Assembly (NCBI GenBank): GCA_030427835.1
Contig: JAUICN010000008.1
Coordinates: 114,022-178,021, forward strand
Direction of reading: 5' to 3'
Length of the DNA: 64,000 bases
Source of the DNA: Polyangia bacterium
Lineage (GTDB): Bacteria; Myxococcota_A; Polyangia; Polyangiales; JAUICN01
Below, one piece after another: positions 1 through 7,033 of the stretch. Position 1 is the first letter of the stretch, and each line of letters opens with the position of its first letter. Below the pieces are notes generated by a model, which saw only the letters and a list, made by a program, of their open reading frames with translations, searched no databases and was not told where the DNA came from. The position numbers and the translations under genes are program-made.

Positions 1-7
1 GCAGACA

Positions 8-283
8 ATGCCCTCCGCCACCGCTCCAGGTGCGTCCGCAAACGCCCCCGACGCCCCACCCAAGGGCCCTGCCCCAGAAGCTGTGGAATCCGCAGCAGCA
101 GACGTTGCTGACACTCCTTTCGCCGTGCGCCTGGTGTCGCACCTGAAGGAATTGGACGAACACAACGGGGTAGACGAACTCATTGAAACCGTAAACACCA
201 CCTACGGCGTACCCAAGGACGACATCCAGGAGCTAGTGGACCAATCCTTCGCAGAAGCGGACCGCTTCGCATCCTCGTTTTAG
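8..283 (+). CDS. Unknown small acidic protein, possibly 5'-truncated by the window edge
   Basis: The reading frame is open to the left edge of the window, so the first visible ATG may be internal and the protein may be longer. The visible 91 residues have an Ala/Pro-rich, low-complexity first 35 residues and then a more ordered acidic helical-looking segment (residues 36-91) with a repeated pattern of hydrophobic and Asp/Glu residues, ending in ASSF. I do not recognise a family. It lies 27 bp before the histidine kinase gene on the same strand and could be co-transcribed with it. No signal peptide or membrane segment is visible in this part. Function is unassigned. Confidence 0.5.
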   Translation: MPSATAPGASANAPDAPPKGPAPEAVESAAADVADTPFAVRLVSHLKELDEHNGVDELIETVNTTYGVPKDDIQELVDQSFAEADRFASSF

Positions 284-310
284 GACAAACAGCAAAACAC
301 GGATCCATAC

Positions 311-1588
311 ATGTCCAATAGCCCATCCGAAAACGCACCTCCCAATGGAGCCCAACCCGCGCCCGTTCCCCCGAACGAACAGGCGCGCATGGGAGCCTTG
401 GAGGACTACCGTATCCTGGATACCCTGGAGGAACAGGCGTTTGACGATCTCACAAAAATTGCCTCCCACATCTGCGACACCCCCATCGCATTGGTATCTC
501 TCGTGGATAGGAACCGCCAGTGGTTCAAATCTCGGGTTGGACTAGACGCCACCGAAACCTCCCGTGACGTGGCATTCTGCAGCCACGCGATTCTCGGGGA
601 CGACGTGTTCTCCGTACCGGATGCACTTCAGGACCATCGTTTCCAAAACAACCCTCTGGTGCAAGGGGATCCCAACATCCGTTTCTACGCGGGGGCGCCT
701 CTGCAAACCCCAGGGGGATTTCGAGTGGGAACACTCTGTGTGATCGACCGAAAAGCCCGAGATCTTTCCAACGATCAACGGGAGGCCCTACGAGCCCTGT
801 CACGGCAGGCCATCGCGCTCATGGAACTTCGAAAATCAGCGCGCGTCGCCCTTGAACAGAAACACGCACTCGAAGCCCAGTCCATGGAGCTTCAACGCTC
901 CAATGCAGACCTGGAACAGTTCGCCTACGTGGCCTCCCATGATTTACAGGAACCCATTCGAATGATGGGGGCCTACGCGGAACTGCTCCAAAAAGAGTAC
1001 GGCGCCACATTCCAGGAAAGTGGGCGCGGGTCTACCTACGTTAAATACGTCATGGAAGGAGCTAACCGCATGCACGGGCTGGTGGAATCCTTGTTGCGTT
1101 TTGCCCAAATTGACAACAAAGAAAATGCCATTGCAAACGTAGAGGCAAGCCAATCGTTGCAAGGCGCCCTGGACAATCTTTCCGTCTATATTTCAAAGAA
1201 TCACGCAGACATTCAACATGATGTGCTCCCTCGGGTAAGCGCGAACCCCACATACTTGACTCAAATTTTCCAAAACCTGATCAACAATGGAATCAAGTTC
1301 TGCAAAGAGGCAACACCACGTATCCGAGTGACCGCAACCGAAGAGAACAGCACCCACTGGCGCCTATCCGTGCATGACAACGGGATCGGGATTCAACAGG
1401 AGTACCAGGACCAAATCTTTGGGGTCTTTAAGCGCCTCAACCCCCGCACCGAGTTTACCGGTTCAGGGATTGGCCTGGCCACCGTCGAAAAAATGGTGCG
1501 GCACAACCGCGGGAAGATTTGGGTAGAATCCACACCCGGAGTGGGCACCACATTTCATTTCACGGTGCCCAGGGCTACCGTTTCCTAA
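311..1588 (+). CDS. GAF-domain sensor histidine kinase (soluble)
   Basis: A 425-residue two-component kinase with no membrane segment, so probably cytoplasmic. Residues about 40-175 form a GAF domain of the type that opens with a short RxxxLDTLEE-like helix and contains the SHAI and GTLCVID segments. A helical linker (175-205) leads to a HisKA domain with the phospho-acceptor in ASHDLQEP (His210). The ATPase part has an N box (QNLINNGIKF, about 321-330), a G1 box (DNGIGI, about 356-361) and a G2 box (GSGIGLA, about 384-390). The order GAF-HisKA-HATPase resembles phytochrome-like kinases, but no bilin-binding PHY domain is present. No response regulator is adjacent, so it is an orphan kinase here. 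Its last 14 bases overlap the convergent methyltransferase gene. The ligand sensed by the GAF domain is unknown. Confidence 0.9.
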   Translation: MSNSPSENAPPNGAQPAPVPPNEQARMGALEDYRILDTLEEQAFDDLTKIASHICDTPIALVSLVDRNRQWFKSRVGLDATETSRDVAFCSHAILGDDVFSVPDALQDHRFQNNPLVQGDPNIRFYAGAPLQTPGGFRVGTLCVIDRKARDLSNDQREALRALSRQAIALMELRKSARVALEQKHALEAQSMELQRSNADLEQFAYVASHDLQEPIRMMGAYAELLQKEYGATFQESGRGSTYVKYVMEGANRMHGLVESLLRFAQIDNKENAIANVEASQSLQGALDNLSVYISKNHADIQHDVLPRVSANPTYLTQIFQNLINNGIKFCKEATPRIRVTATEENSTHWRLSVHDNGIGIQQEYQDQIFGVFKRLNPRTEFTGSGIGLATVEKMVRHNRGKIWVESTPGVGTTFHFTVPRATVS

Positions 1589-2378
1589 CAAAGGCAGAGG
1601 GCGTTCGCATCCACGGCATGGTTTCGAGAACCAGCCCATGGCGGTCGAGCCAAGCATCCACCCCGTGGCTCTCCGTCCACTTCGGCACGGCATATTCATC
1701 AAACACCACGACACCCCCGGAAACCACACGGGGCCAAAACGCGTCAAGCACCGCAGAGGTGGGTTCCGCCAAATCCAAATCCAAATGAAGTATGGAAATC
1801 CGAAAGCCCGGATTCCCTTCGGCATAGGCCAGGGCAGTCTCACGCACATCACCCGCCACAAGCTCGCATCGGTCCTGCCCGAACCCGGCGCGCTGTGCCA
1901 TGGCGTACACGTGGGAGGGTGTATTCCCCGTGAACTGGGTCTCCTCCTGGAGCGCCCGAACCGTGGCTTGCTCGTGGACCGCCGCACTTTCCGCGAATCC
2001 CTCAAAAAGATCAAACCCCACCACTCGCTTGAGCGAGCCAGGGGAAAAAATTTGCAGCAACTTCAACCAGTAGACAAAGCCCGTACCCTTGAACACACCG
2101 GCTTCCACCACGTCTCCGGGTACCCGTTCTGTCATGCGTACAAACTCCAAACGGGCCACCATCTTTCGTATGCGTTCCGTATCAGGACCGCCAAGCAACC
2201 AGTTGTAAGCGTCCCAGGTTTGGGCATCCTCCGCCGCAGCGACCTCGTCAGACACATCAGCAGAACCTGCACCCGTCAAATCGGAACGTGGCACAAGGGC
2301 GAGCTTGCCTTCTTTTTCCATGTCGGAAACAAAAGCAAAGTCTGTTCCAGGCAAGAACGTCGCGTGGCACCGGTCCAC
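1575..2378 (-). CDS. TylF/macrocin O-methyltransferase family SAM-dependent methyltransferase
   Basis: The C-terminal about 200 residues match the TylF-type class I methyltransferases: a GDVVEAGVFKG-like SAM-binding turn, a VGFDLFEGF strand, an LHLDLDL metal/substrate segment and a VVVFDEYA strand near the end. In this family the enzymes usually methylate a hydroxyl of a sugar or natural product using Mg2+. No glycosyltransferases or biosynthetic genes lie nearby, so the substrate is not predictable; flagellar or surface-glycan methylation is only a guess from the flagellar context. The annotated start is a GTG; a later ATG (about residue 20) would still keep the whole domain. The gene converges on the histidine kinase with a 14-bp overlap, and runs divergently from flgA. 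Confidence 0.8.
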   Translation of the reverse strand: MDRCHATFLPGTDFAFVSDMEKEGKLALVPRSDLTGAGSADVSDEVAAAEDAQTWDAYNWLLGGPDTERIRKMVARLEFVRMTERVPGDVVEAGVFKGTGFVYWLKLLQIFSPGSLKRVVGFDLFEGFAESAAVHEQATVRALQEETQFTGNTPSHVYAMAQRAGFGQDRCELVAGDVRETALAYAEGNPGFRISILHLDLDLAEPTSAVLDAFWPRVVSGGVVVFDEYAVPKWTESHGVDAWLDRHGLVLETMPWMRTPSAFVRKR

Positions 2379-2500
2379 ACACCCCCGAATCCCAGGATTC
2401 CGTCACGGATTTGACATCCCTGGCCACGATTCGGCATTCCCTTGACCCATCGCGCACCCTCATCGGTCAAGATCGTTCGCTTTTTCGGTTCATCGCCCGC

Positions 2501-2516
2501 TGGCACAAACAGTGCA
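2501..2516 (+). promoter_or_regulatory. Candidate sigma-54 promoter in front of flgA
   Basis: TGGCAC, five bases, then GTGCA reproduces the -24 GG / -12 GC spacing of the RpoN consensus (TGGCAC-N5-TTGC) with one mismatch. RpoN control of mid-class flagellar genes is common in polarly flagellated bacteria. The site lies only about 12 bp before the GTG proposed as flgA start, which would make the transcript almost leaderless. That is a weakness of the call. Confidence 0.4.
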
Positions 2517-2528
2517 TCACCAGAACAC

Positions 2529-3338
2529 GTGTCCCACGCACACCAACATACCGCCTGCCGCATCATCCTAGCTCTGACGCCGATCGTCGCTGTTGGATCC
2601 ATCACCCCCGGGTTCACCGGCACGGCACGGGCAGACGACCCTGCAAATGGGATCGCAACGACCCACACGGGCCCCCAGGGGCCCGACGCAAATCCACGCA
2701 CCCTCGAACGGTCCCAACATGTTCTCCTGGAGGAAGTCGTGCAGCACTACGCCGGAACTGAGCAGGGTCGAATCCACATTGCCCGCGCTCCCGCCCCCGG
2801 ACAAAGCACCCTGGTACGTCGTGCGGATGTGCTCCGCACCCTGAGGGACAACGGGCTCCGGGCACCCAGCCAGGAAATCCCTCCCCAAACCCGTATCGAG
2901 CGGGGGGTTGAAGTACTGCGGGGATCCAAACTCAAAACCCACCTCCGAGCCCAACTGGACCCACATCTTACACCCTGCTCGGTGGACACCCTGCAGACTC
3001 CACCGGAGGCTCGTATCCCGGAAAACCTCACCCACACCCGTGTGGAAGGCTACGTTCCTCCCCAATCCGGGCGCATCTCGGTATCCATCGTGCACCACTC
3101 GGGAAATCACATGCTGCGCATACCCGTACGGGCTTCCATCCTCTGCCCACCCCCCGCGGTGTCTCCCGGAACACGTGTGCGTGTACTTGCTGTCTTTGGT
3201 AACGTGCGGGCCTCCACCCCTGGGGAAGTCAAACAACCCGGGCGTATCGGTGATGTGGTCCGCGTAACCAATCTCCACAGCGGCCGCACCATTCAGGCAA
3301 GGGTCAAGGATAGTCAGCACGTGGAGGTCATCCAATGA
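2529..3338 (+). CDS. flgA: Flagellar basal-body P-ring formation chaperone FlgA
   Basis: FlgA is a periplasmic chaperone for assembly of the FlgI P ring. The C-terminal 60 residues show the family's SAF-type end: a GTRVRVLAVFGNV strand, then PGRIGDVVRVTNLHSGRTIQARV and a final VEVIQ, as in other FlgA proteins. With the GTG start chosen here the protein is 269 residues and opens with a Sec-type signal peptide (hydrophobic IILALTPIVAVGS, cleavage near ARA-DD). The frame is open further upstream to a TTG at 2442, but that would put about 29 extra residues before the signal peptide, so it is disfavoured. The middle 150 residues are a long poorly conserved linker. The stop codon overlaps the flgH start (ATGA), so the two are translationally coupled. 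Confidence 0.85.
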   Translation: MSHAHQHTACRIILALTPIVAVGSITPGFTGTARADDPANGIATTHTGPQGPDANPRTLERSQHVLLEEVVQHYAGTEQGRIHIARAPAPGQSTLVRRADVLRTLRDNGLRAPSQEIPPQTRIERGVEVLRGSKLKTHLRAQLDPHLTPCSVDTLQTPPEARIPENLTHTRVEGYVPPQSGRISVSIVHHSGNHMLRIPVRASILCPPPAVSPGTRVRVLAVFGNVRASTPGEVKQPGRIGDVVRVTNLHSGRTIQARVKDSQHVEVIQ

Positions 3339-4027
3339 TCAAAACACGGCTAGGGATTCTCCTGTCCATGCTCGCAACGAGCTCATGCATGACTCGCCAC
3401 GTGCAACCCCACACCCCCCGGGAGCGGCACTACGATCCCAACGACTATGGAAACAAGTCCCAACCCGTGAGCGAAGGCTCCCTATGGACCGAGGGCAGCC
3501 GAAGCCTCTTTGGCGACTTCAGGGCAAGCCAGGTGGGTGACGTGGTCACCGTGCGGGTCGACGAAAACCCCCAGGCCAACGGCGACGCCTCCACCGATGT
3601 CTCCCGTGCAAGCGAACACTCCCTCGGTGCTCCCAACATGTTGGGTTTCATGGCCGCCCTCAGCCGTGCCCACCCCGACATCAGCCCCTCCACACTGATT
3701 TCCATCATGGGTGAATCTTCCTTCTCCGGCAGTGGGCAAACCACACGGGCAAGTCGGGTCCGGGCAAATATCACGGTACAGGTTCGCCAGGTCATGCCCA
3801 ACGATGATCTCTTTGTGGAGGGGCAAAAAATCATGATGGTCAACGATGAGGAACTTCACATCTACGTGTCTGGCGTCATTCGTCCCCAGGACATCGAACA
3901 GGACAACTCCGTGGGATCCTCCAAAATCGCAGACGCTCAAATCGAGTTCACCGGGCGCGGCGTGCTGACCGAAGGGCAACGGCAGGGTTGGCTTTCACGG
4001 CTTCTCAACAAGGCTTCACCCATATGA
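3335..4027 (+). CDS. flgH: Flagellar L-ring lipoprotein FlgH
   Basis: FlgH builds the outer-membrane L ring around the flagellar rod. The 230-residue length is normal for the family. A lipoprotein signal is present (LATSSC, acylated Cys18), as expected for FlgH. Family landmarks follow: GSLWTEGSRSLFGDFRASQVGDVVTVRVDE split over residues 48-77 and the C-terminal block VNDEELHIYVSGVIRPQDI with the preceding LFVEGQKIM, ending in ADAQIEFTGRG. It starts inside the flgA stop and ends inside the flgI start, so flgA-flgH-flgI form one coupled unit. Presence of FlgH is direct evidence that the organism has an outer membrane. Confidence 0.96.
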   Translation: MIKTRLGILLSMLATSSCMTRHVQPHTPRERHYDPNDYGNKSQPVSEGSLWTEGSRSLFGDFRASQVGDVVTVRVDENPQANGDASTDVSRASEHSLGAPNMLGFMAALSRAHPDISPSTLISIMGESSFSGSGQTTRASRVRANITVQVRQVMPNDDLFVEGQKIMMVNDEELHIYVSGVIRPQDIEQDNSVGSSKIADAQIEFTGRGVLTEGQRQGWLSRLLNKASPI

Positions 4028-5154
4028 TGCATTCAACACCAAGGAAAACCACAAAAGGTCCACGCATGATCGTGGTCATGGTTGCGCTTGCATGCATCCT
4101 TCCCTCAAGCGCCCATGCCGCTCGGATCAAGGATCTCTGCAACGTTCGCGGCGTGCGATCCAACCAACTCATCGGATACGGCCTGGTGGTAGGGTTGAAC
4201 GGCACCGGCGATCGCGGCCAGGCAAGGTTTACCGTGCAAAGCACCGCGGCCATGTTGAGAAGGCTAGGTGCCACCATCGACCCCAATCTCATCCAAACCA
4301 AAAACGCAGCCGCAGTAATGGTGACGGCCACCCTTCCACCGTTCGCAAGCCCAGGAACCCGAATCGACGTGGTGGTATCTTCCATGGGCAACGCCAGTAG
4401 CCTCGTGGGCGGCACCCTGCTGCAGACCCCCCTTCTCGGCGCCGATCGAAACGTCTATGCCGTGGGCCAGGGCCCCGTACTCATCGGAGGATTCTCCTTC
4501 TCAGGAAGCTCGGGTTCGAGCAGCGGCCAAAACCACACCACCACGGGAAGGGTTCCGGAGGGCGCCATCGTAGAACGATCGGTGCCATCCCAAACACTCG
4601 ATCAGGAAACCCTAGTCCTGGCGTTGAGGTCCCCATCATTCATCACCGCCCAACGTATGGCGGACGCCATTCAGCAAGCCCTCGGAGAAGGCACCGCCCG
4701 GGCCCTGGACGGTGCCACCGTACAAATCGACACACCAGAGTCCTACCAGGGCAATCCGGTCAAGCTATTGGCCACCATTCAAGCCATCGATGTGGAACCC
4801 GACGCACCCGCACGCATCGTCATCGACGAACGCACCGGAACCGTTGTGCTCGGCGCGGGAGTGCGCATCCAGGAAGTGGCCATTGCCCAGGGCGGACTCA
4901 CCGTGGAGATCAAAGAAAGCTTCGCGGTTTCCCAACCAGAGGCTCTCGCAGACGGCGACACCACCGTCGTTCCTGAAACGGAAATCGCGGCCCAAACGGC
5001 GACCGGAGCCCTTCATCATATGCCCACCACCGCCACCCTGGAAGACGTGGTCAGCGCTCTCAACGCCCTGGGTGCCAAGCCACGGGACCTCATTGCCATC
5101 TTCCAGGCCCTGCGAACCGCAGGCGCCCTACAGGCAGAACTGGAAGTGCAGTAG
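4024..5154 (+). CDS. flgI: Flagellar P-ring protein FlgI
   Basis: FlgI polymerises into the periplasmic P ring that acts as a bushing in the peptidoglycan layer. The start chosen is the ATG overlapping the flgH stop (ATGATG), giving 376 residues, typical for the family. A signal peptide (IVVMVALACILPSSAHA) precedes the mature N-terminus ARIKDLCNVRGVRSNQLIGYG, where the RIKD...GVR.N.L.GYGLVVGL.GTGD signature is unmistakable. Further family blocks include NAAAVMVTATLPPFA, the MGNA..L.GG.L..TPL.G.D strand and a C-terminal segment on opening of the ring (ALGAKPRDLIAIFQALRTAGAL). It is followed directly by flgJ, whose GTG start uses the last base of the flgI stop. Confidence 0.97.
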   Translation: MMHSTPRKTTKGPRMIVVMVALACILPSSAHAARIKDLCNVRGVRSNQLIGYGLVVGLNGTGDRGQARFTVQSTAAMLRRLGATIDPNLIQTKNAAAVMVTATLPPFASPGTRIDVVVSSMGNASSLVGGTLLQTPLLGADRNVYAVGQGPVLIGGFSFSGSSGSSSGQNHTTTGRVPEGAIVERSVPSQTLDQETLVLALRSPSFITAQRMADAIQQALGEGTARALDGATVQIDTPESYQGNPVKLLATIQAIDVEPDAPARIVIDERTGTVVLGAGVRIQEVAIAQGGLTVEIKESFAVSQPEALADGDTTVVPETEIAAQTATGALHHMPTTATLEDVVSALNALGAKPRDLIAIFQALRTAGALQAELEVQ

Positions 5155-6296
5155 TGTCTGTGCTCCATGCCAACATCGACCCCCAAGTCGTCTCCCAGCA
5201 TGTGGATTCCACGCTCAAGGCGCTCAAGGCTCAACAACAGCCCAGTGGAAGTCAGGGAACCGGACAAAACCAGGGAGCGGGGCAAACCCACGACGAAACG
5301 AAACTACGGCAAGCGGCCCAGAAGTTTGAAGCCATGATGCTCCGGGAGTTACTGAAGTCCATGCGACAAACGGCACCCAAGGGCGGCCTGCTGGGGGATG
5401 CCTCTTCGGGCTCCCCCTCCTCCATGGTTCTACAGATGTTTGACGACTCCCTTGCCGATCAGCTCGCCCGTTCTGGGGACGCGGGGATGGCCGATCTGAT
5501 CATGAAGTCCCTGGGTGCAAGCGATGGATTCCCAGCAACCATGGGCCACAAACAACCCAACCCCGTTCGAAGCGCCAGCGAGCAATCCACCAGCGGGCAA
5601 TCCACCCACATCGACTCCCTGGGCTCCGCCAAAGCGGACACCAACATTCAGCGGGCCATTGAATCCATGCACGTGGGCGACGGCCGTTGGGGCAAACAGG
5701 GGCAGCTTACCAGGGAAGATCTTGCCAGTTCCTTCCAGGAGTCCCATCCCAGCAAAACAAACCACTTCAATGTGGACGAGGCCTCAGGGTACGAGGGCCA
5801 CTACAAGTGCAACCTCTTTGCCCTGGAGGCTGCACGACGGTCGGGCTACCAGGTCCCGCTCGTTCAAAGGGCACGGGGCTGGGGCTTCCCCAGTGCCAAC
5901 CGCGTGACCCAGGACGCCTCAGACGGAACCCTGGACCGCAACTGGGGCCGTGTGGTCACCGGTGCTTCCCCCGCCGCGGTCAACGACCTCGCCCAAAGCC
6001 AGCGCTCGGGCATCCTGCTGACCGGATCGGCCGAGCAAAGCGGCCGGGCAGGCCACATGGCCATCATCGAAAAGATCCATCGCATCGACTACGAAAACGG
6101 TGCCGTCAAACGCGTGGTATTCGACGGATGGGAAGCCCGCACCCAGGGTGCCCAACACCTGACCCAACGCACCTGGAATCTTGACGGGAACCCGGGCGGT
6201 CACATGGCACGAGGAAACTTCAAGGACATCCAACTTATTGAACTTACAACAAGAAATAGCCAGCAGTCAGAAATCCCACTTTCCAAACTTAAGTAA
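5154..6296 (+). CDS. flgJ: FlgJ-type rod-binding protein fused to a predicted Cys/His peptidoglycan hydrolase domain
   Basis: Residues 47-121 are a rod-binding (FlgJ N-terminal) domain: LRQAAQKFEAMMLRELLKSMR and a following MFDDSLADQLARSGDAGMADLI block. This part caps the growing rod. In Salmonella the second half of FlgJ is a beta-N-acetylglucosaminidase. Here, after a Ser/Gln-rich linker (122-165), the C-terminal 200 residues instead contain a YKCNLFALEA motif (Cys219) and an AGHMAIIEKI motif (His301), the spacing and context of NlpC/P60- or CHAP-like papain-fold amidases. I infer a peptidoglycan endopeptidase/amidase that opens the wall for the rod; no glucosaminidase motif is present. The assignment of the second domain rests on motif recognition only. 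The GTG start overlaps the flgI stop codon. Confidence 0.8.
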   Translation: MSVLHANIDPQVVSQHVDSTLKALKAQQQPSGSQGTGQNQGAGQTHDETKLRQAAQKFEAMMLRELLKSMRQTAPKGGLLGDASSGSPSSMVLQMFDDSLADQLARSGDAGMADLIMKSLGASDGFPATMGHKQPNPVRSASEQSTSGQSTHIDSLGSAKADTNIQRAIESMHVGDGRWGKQGQLTREDLASSFQESHPSKTNHFNVDEASGYEGHYKCNLFALEAARRSGYQVPLVQRARGWGFPSANRVTQDASDGTLDRNWGRVVTGASPAAVNDLAQSQRSGILLTGSAEQSGRAGHMAIIEKIHRIDYENGAVKRVVFDGWEARTQGAQHLTQRTWNLDGNPGGHMARGNFKDIQLIELTTRNSQQSEIPLSKLK

Positions 6297-6316
6297 AACC
6301 CACATCCAACCGATAC
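6290..6316 (+). promoter_or_regulatory. Sigma-28 (FliA) promoter of flgM
   Basis: TAAGTAAA, an 11-base spacer and ACCGATAC match the enterobacterial FliA consensus (TAAAGTTT-N11-GCCGATAA), with the exact spacing. The predicted start of transcription falls 12-14 bp before the flgM ATG, just upstream of a strong GGAGG ribosome site at 6324-6328. The -35 element overlaps the last codons of flgJ. Confidence 0.65.
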
Positions 6317-6335
6317 CCCCTATGGAGGCCCACAG

Positions 6336-6599
6336 ATGAAAATCAACGGTCCCAATCGACCAAACCAGATCAAACCACTACAGACTCGGAATCACGCACC
6401 CACACAGGGTACATCAAAGCCAAATGCAGGCGGCGAGCGTGTCGAAGTATCGACCGAGGCGAAAGTTCTGCTGGAAGCCCGCGCACCTGAGGTGCCGGAC
6501 AGCGCCACGATTGCACGCATCAAGGATGCCATCGTGACCGGAAGCTTCCAAATCCACGCAGATCGAATCGCCGACGCCATGCTTCGCGAGGAACTGTAG
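6336..6599 (+). CDS. flgM: Anti-sigma-28 factor FlgM
   Basis: FlgM binds sigma-28 (FliA) until the hook is complete and it is exported, so that late genes are expressed only after hook assembly. The 87-residue size is normal. The N-terminal MKINGPNRPNQ start (cf. I-KI...) is followed by an unstructured polar stretch (11-35) and the conserved C-terminal sigma-binding helices: VEVSTEAKVLLEAR, then ARIKDAIVTGSFQIHADRIADAMLREEL, with the family's V..G.Y.ID...IA..M pattern. The ribosome site GGAGG sits 8 bp before the ATG. The gene follows a sigma-28-like promoter, so its own target controls it. Confidence 0.93.
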   Translation: MKINGPNRPNQIKPLQTRNHAPTQGTSKPNAGGERVEVSTEAKVLLEARAPEVPDSATIARIKDAIVTGSFQIHADRIADAMLREEL

Positions 6600-6604
6600 A
6601 TTCC

Positions 6605-7033
6605 ATGAACCATAGCGAGCACCGGGAGTGTCCCACCGGGGACACTCAAACCGCCACCCATGCGCTTTCCCTGGAGGCGTACACTGACTTGTTGCGCCAG
6701 GAACGCCAGGCCGCGCTGGGCGCCGACGTGGGCGCGCTCGTGGCTATTCAGGACGCCAAGCGTACGATCATGGATCAGATCCTGGCGTCGAACGCACCGG
6801 CCATGGACAACGCTCAACTGGAGCAATGGGCACGGCTTTCCCAAAGCAACATCGCCCTCATCCGTCACCTTTCCCAATGCCTCCACTCCATGGCAGAAGG
6901 AACCGTGTCGGCAGCCACCGGCCACCCCCAGCCCTACCAAGCCCAGGGGTACACACGGCAGGGAGTGCAGCCACAATCCACCGCAGAAGGCCAGCGGTAC
7001 AGGGGTGCCCTACGAAACCGGGGTACACTGTGA
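6605..7033 (+). CDS. flgN: FlgN-like flagellar export chaperone
   Basis: A 142-residue, mainly helical protein lying between flgM and flgK, which is the usual position of flgN. FlgN is the secretion chaperone for the hook-associated proteins FlgK and FlgL. Residues about 20-100 show the amphipathic helical pattern of FlgN: EAYTDLLRQERQAALGADVGAL, then a middle helix with KRTIMDQIL and a third helix with SNIALIRHLSQCLHSM. The C-terminal 45 residues are Gly/Gln/Tyr-rich and look disordered, as expected for the partner-binding tail. Sequence conservation in this family is low, so identification leans on position and helix pattern. The stop codon overlaps the GTG start of flgK. Confidence 0.75.
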   Translation: MNHSEHRECPTGDTQTATHALSLEAYTDLLRQERQAALGADVGALVAIQDAKRTIMDQILASNAPAMDNAQLEQWARLSQSNIALIRHLSQCLHSMAEGTVSAATGHPQPYQAQGYTRQGVQPQSTAEGQRYRGALRNRGTL

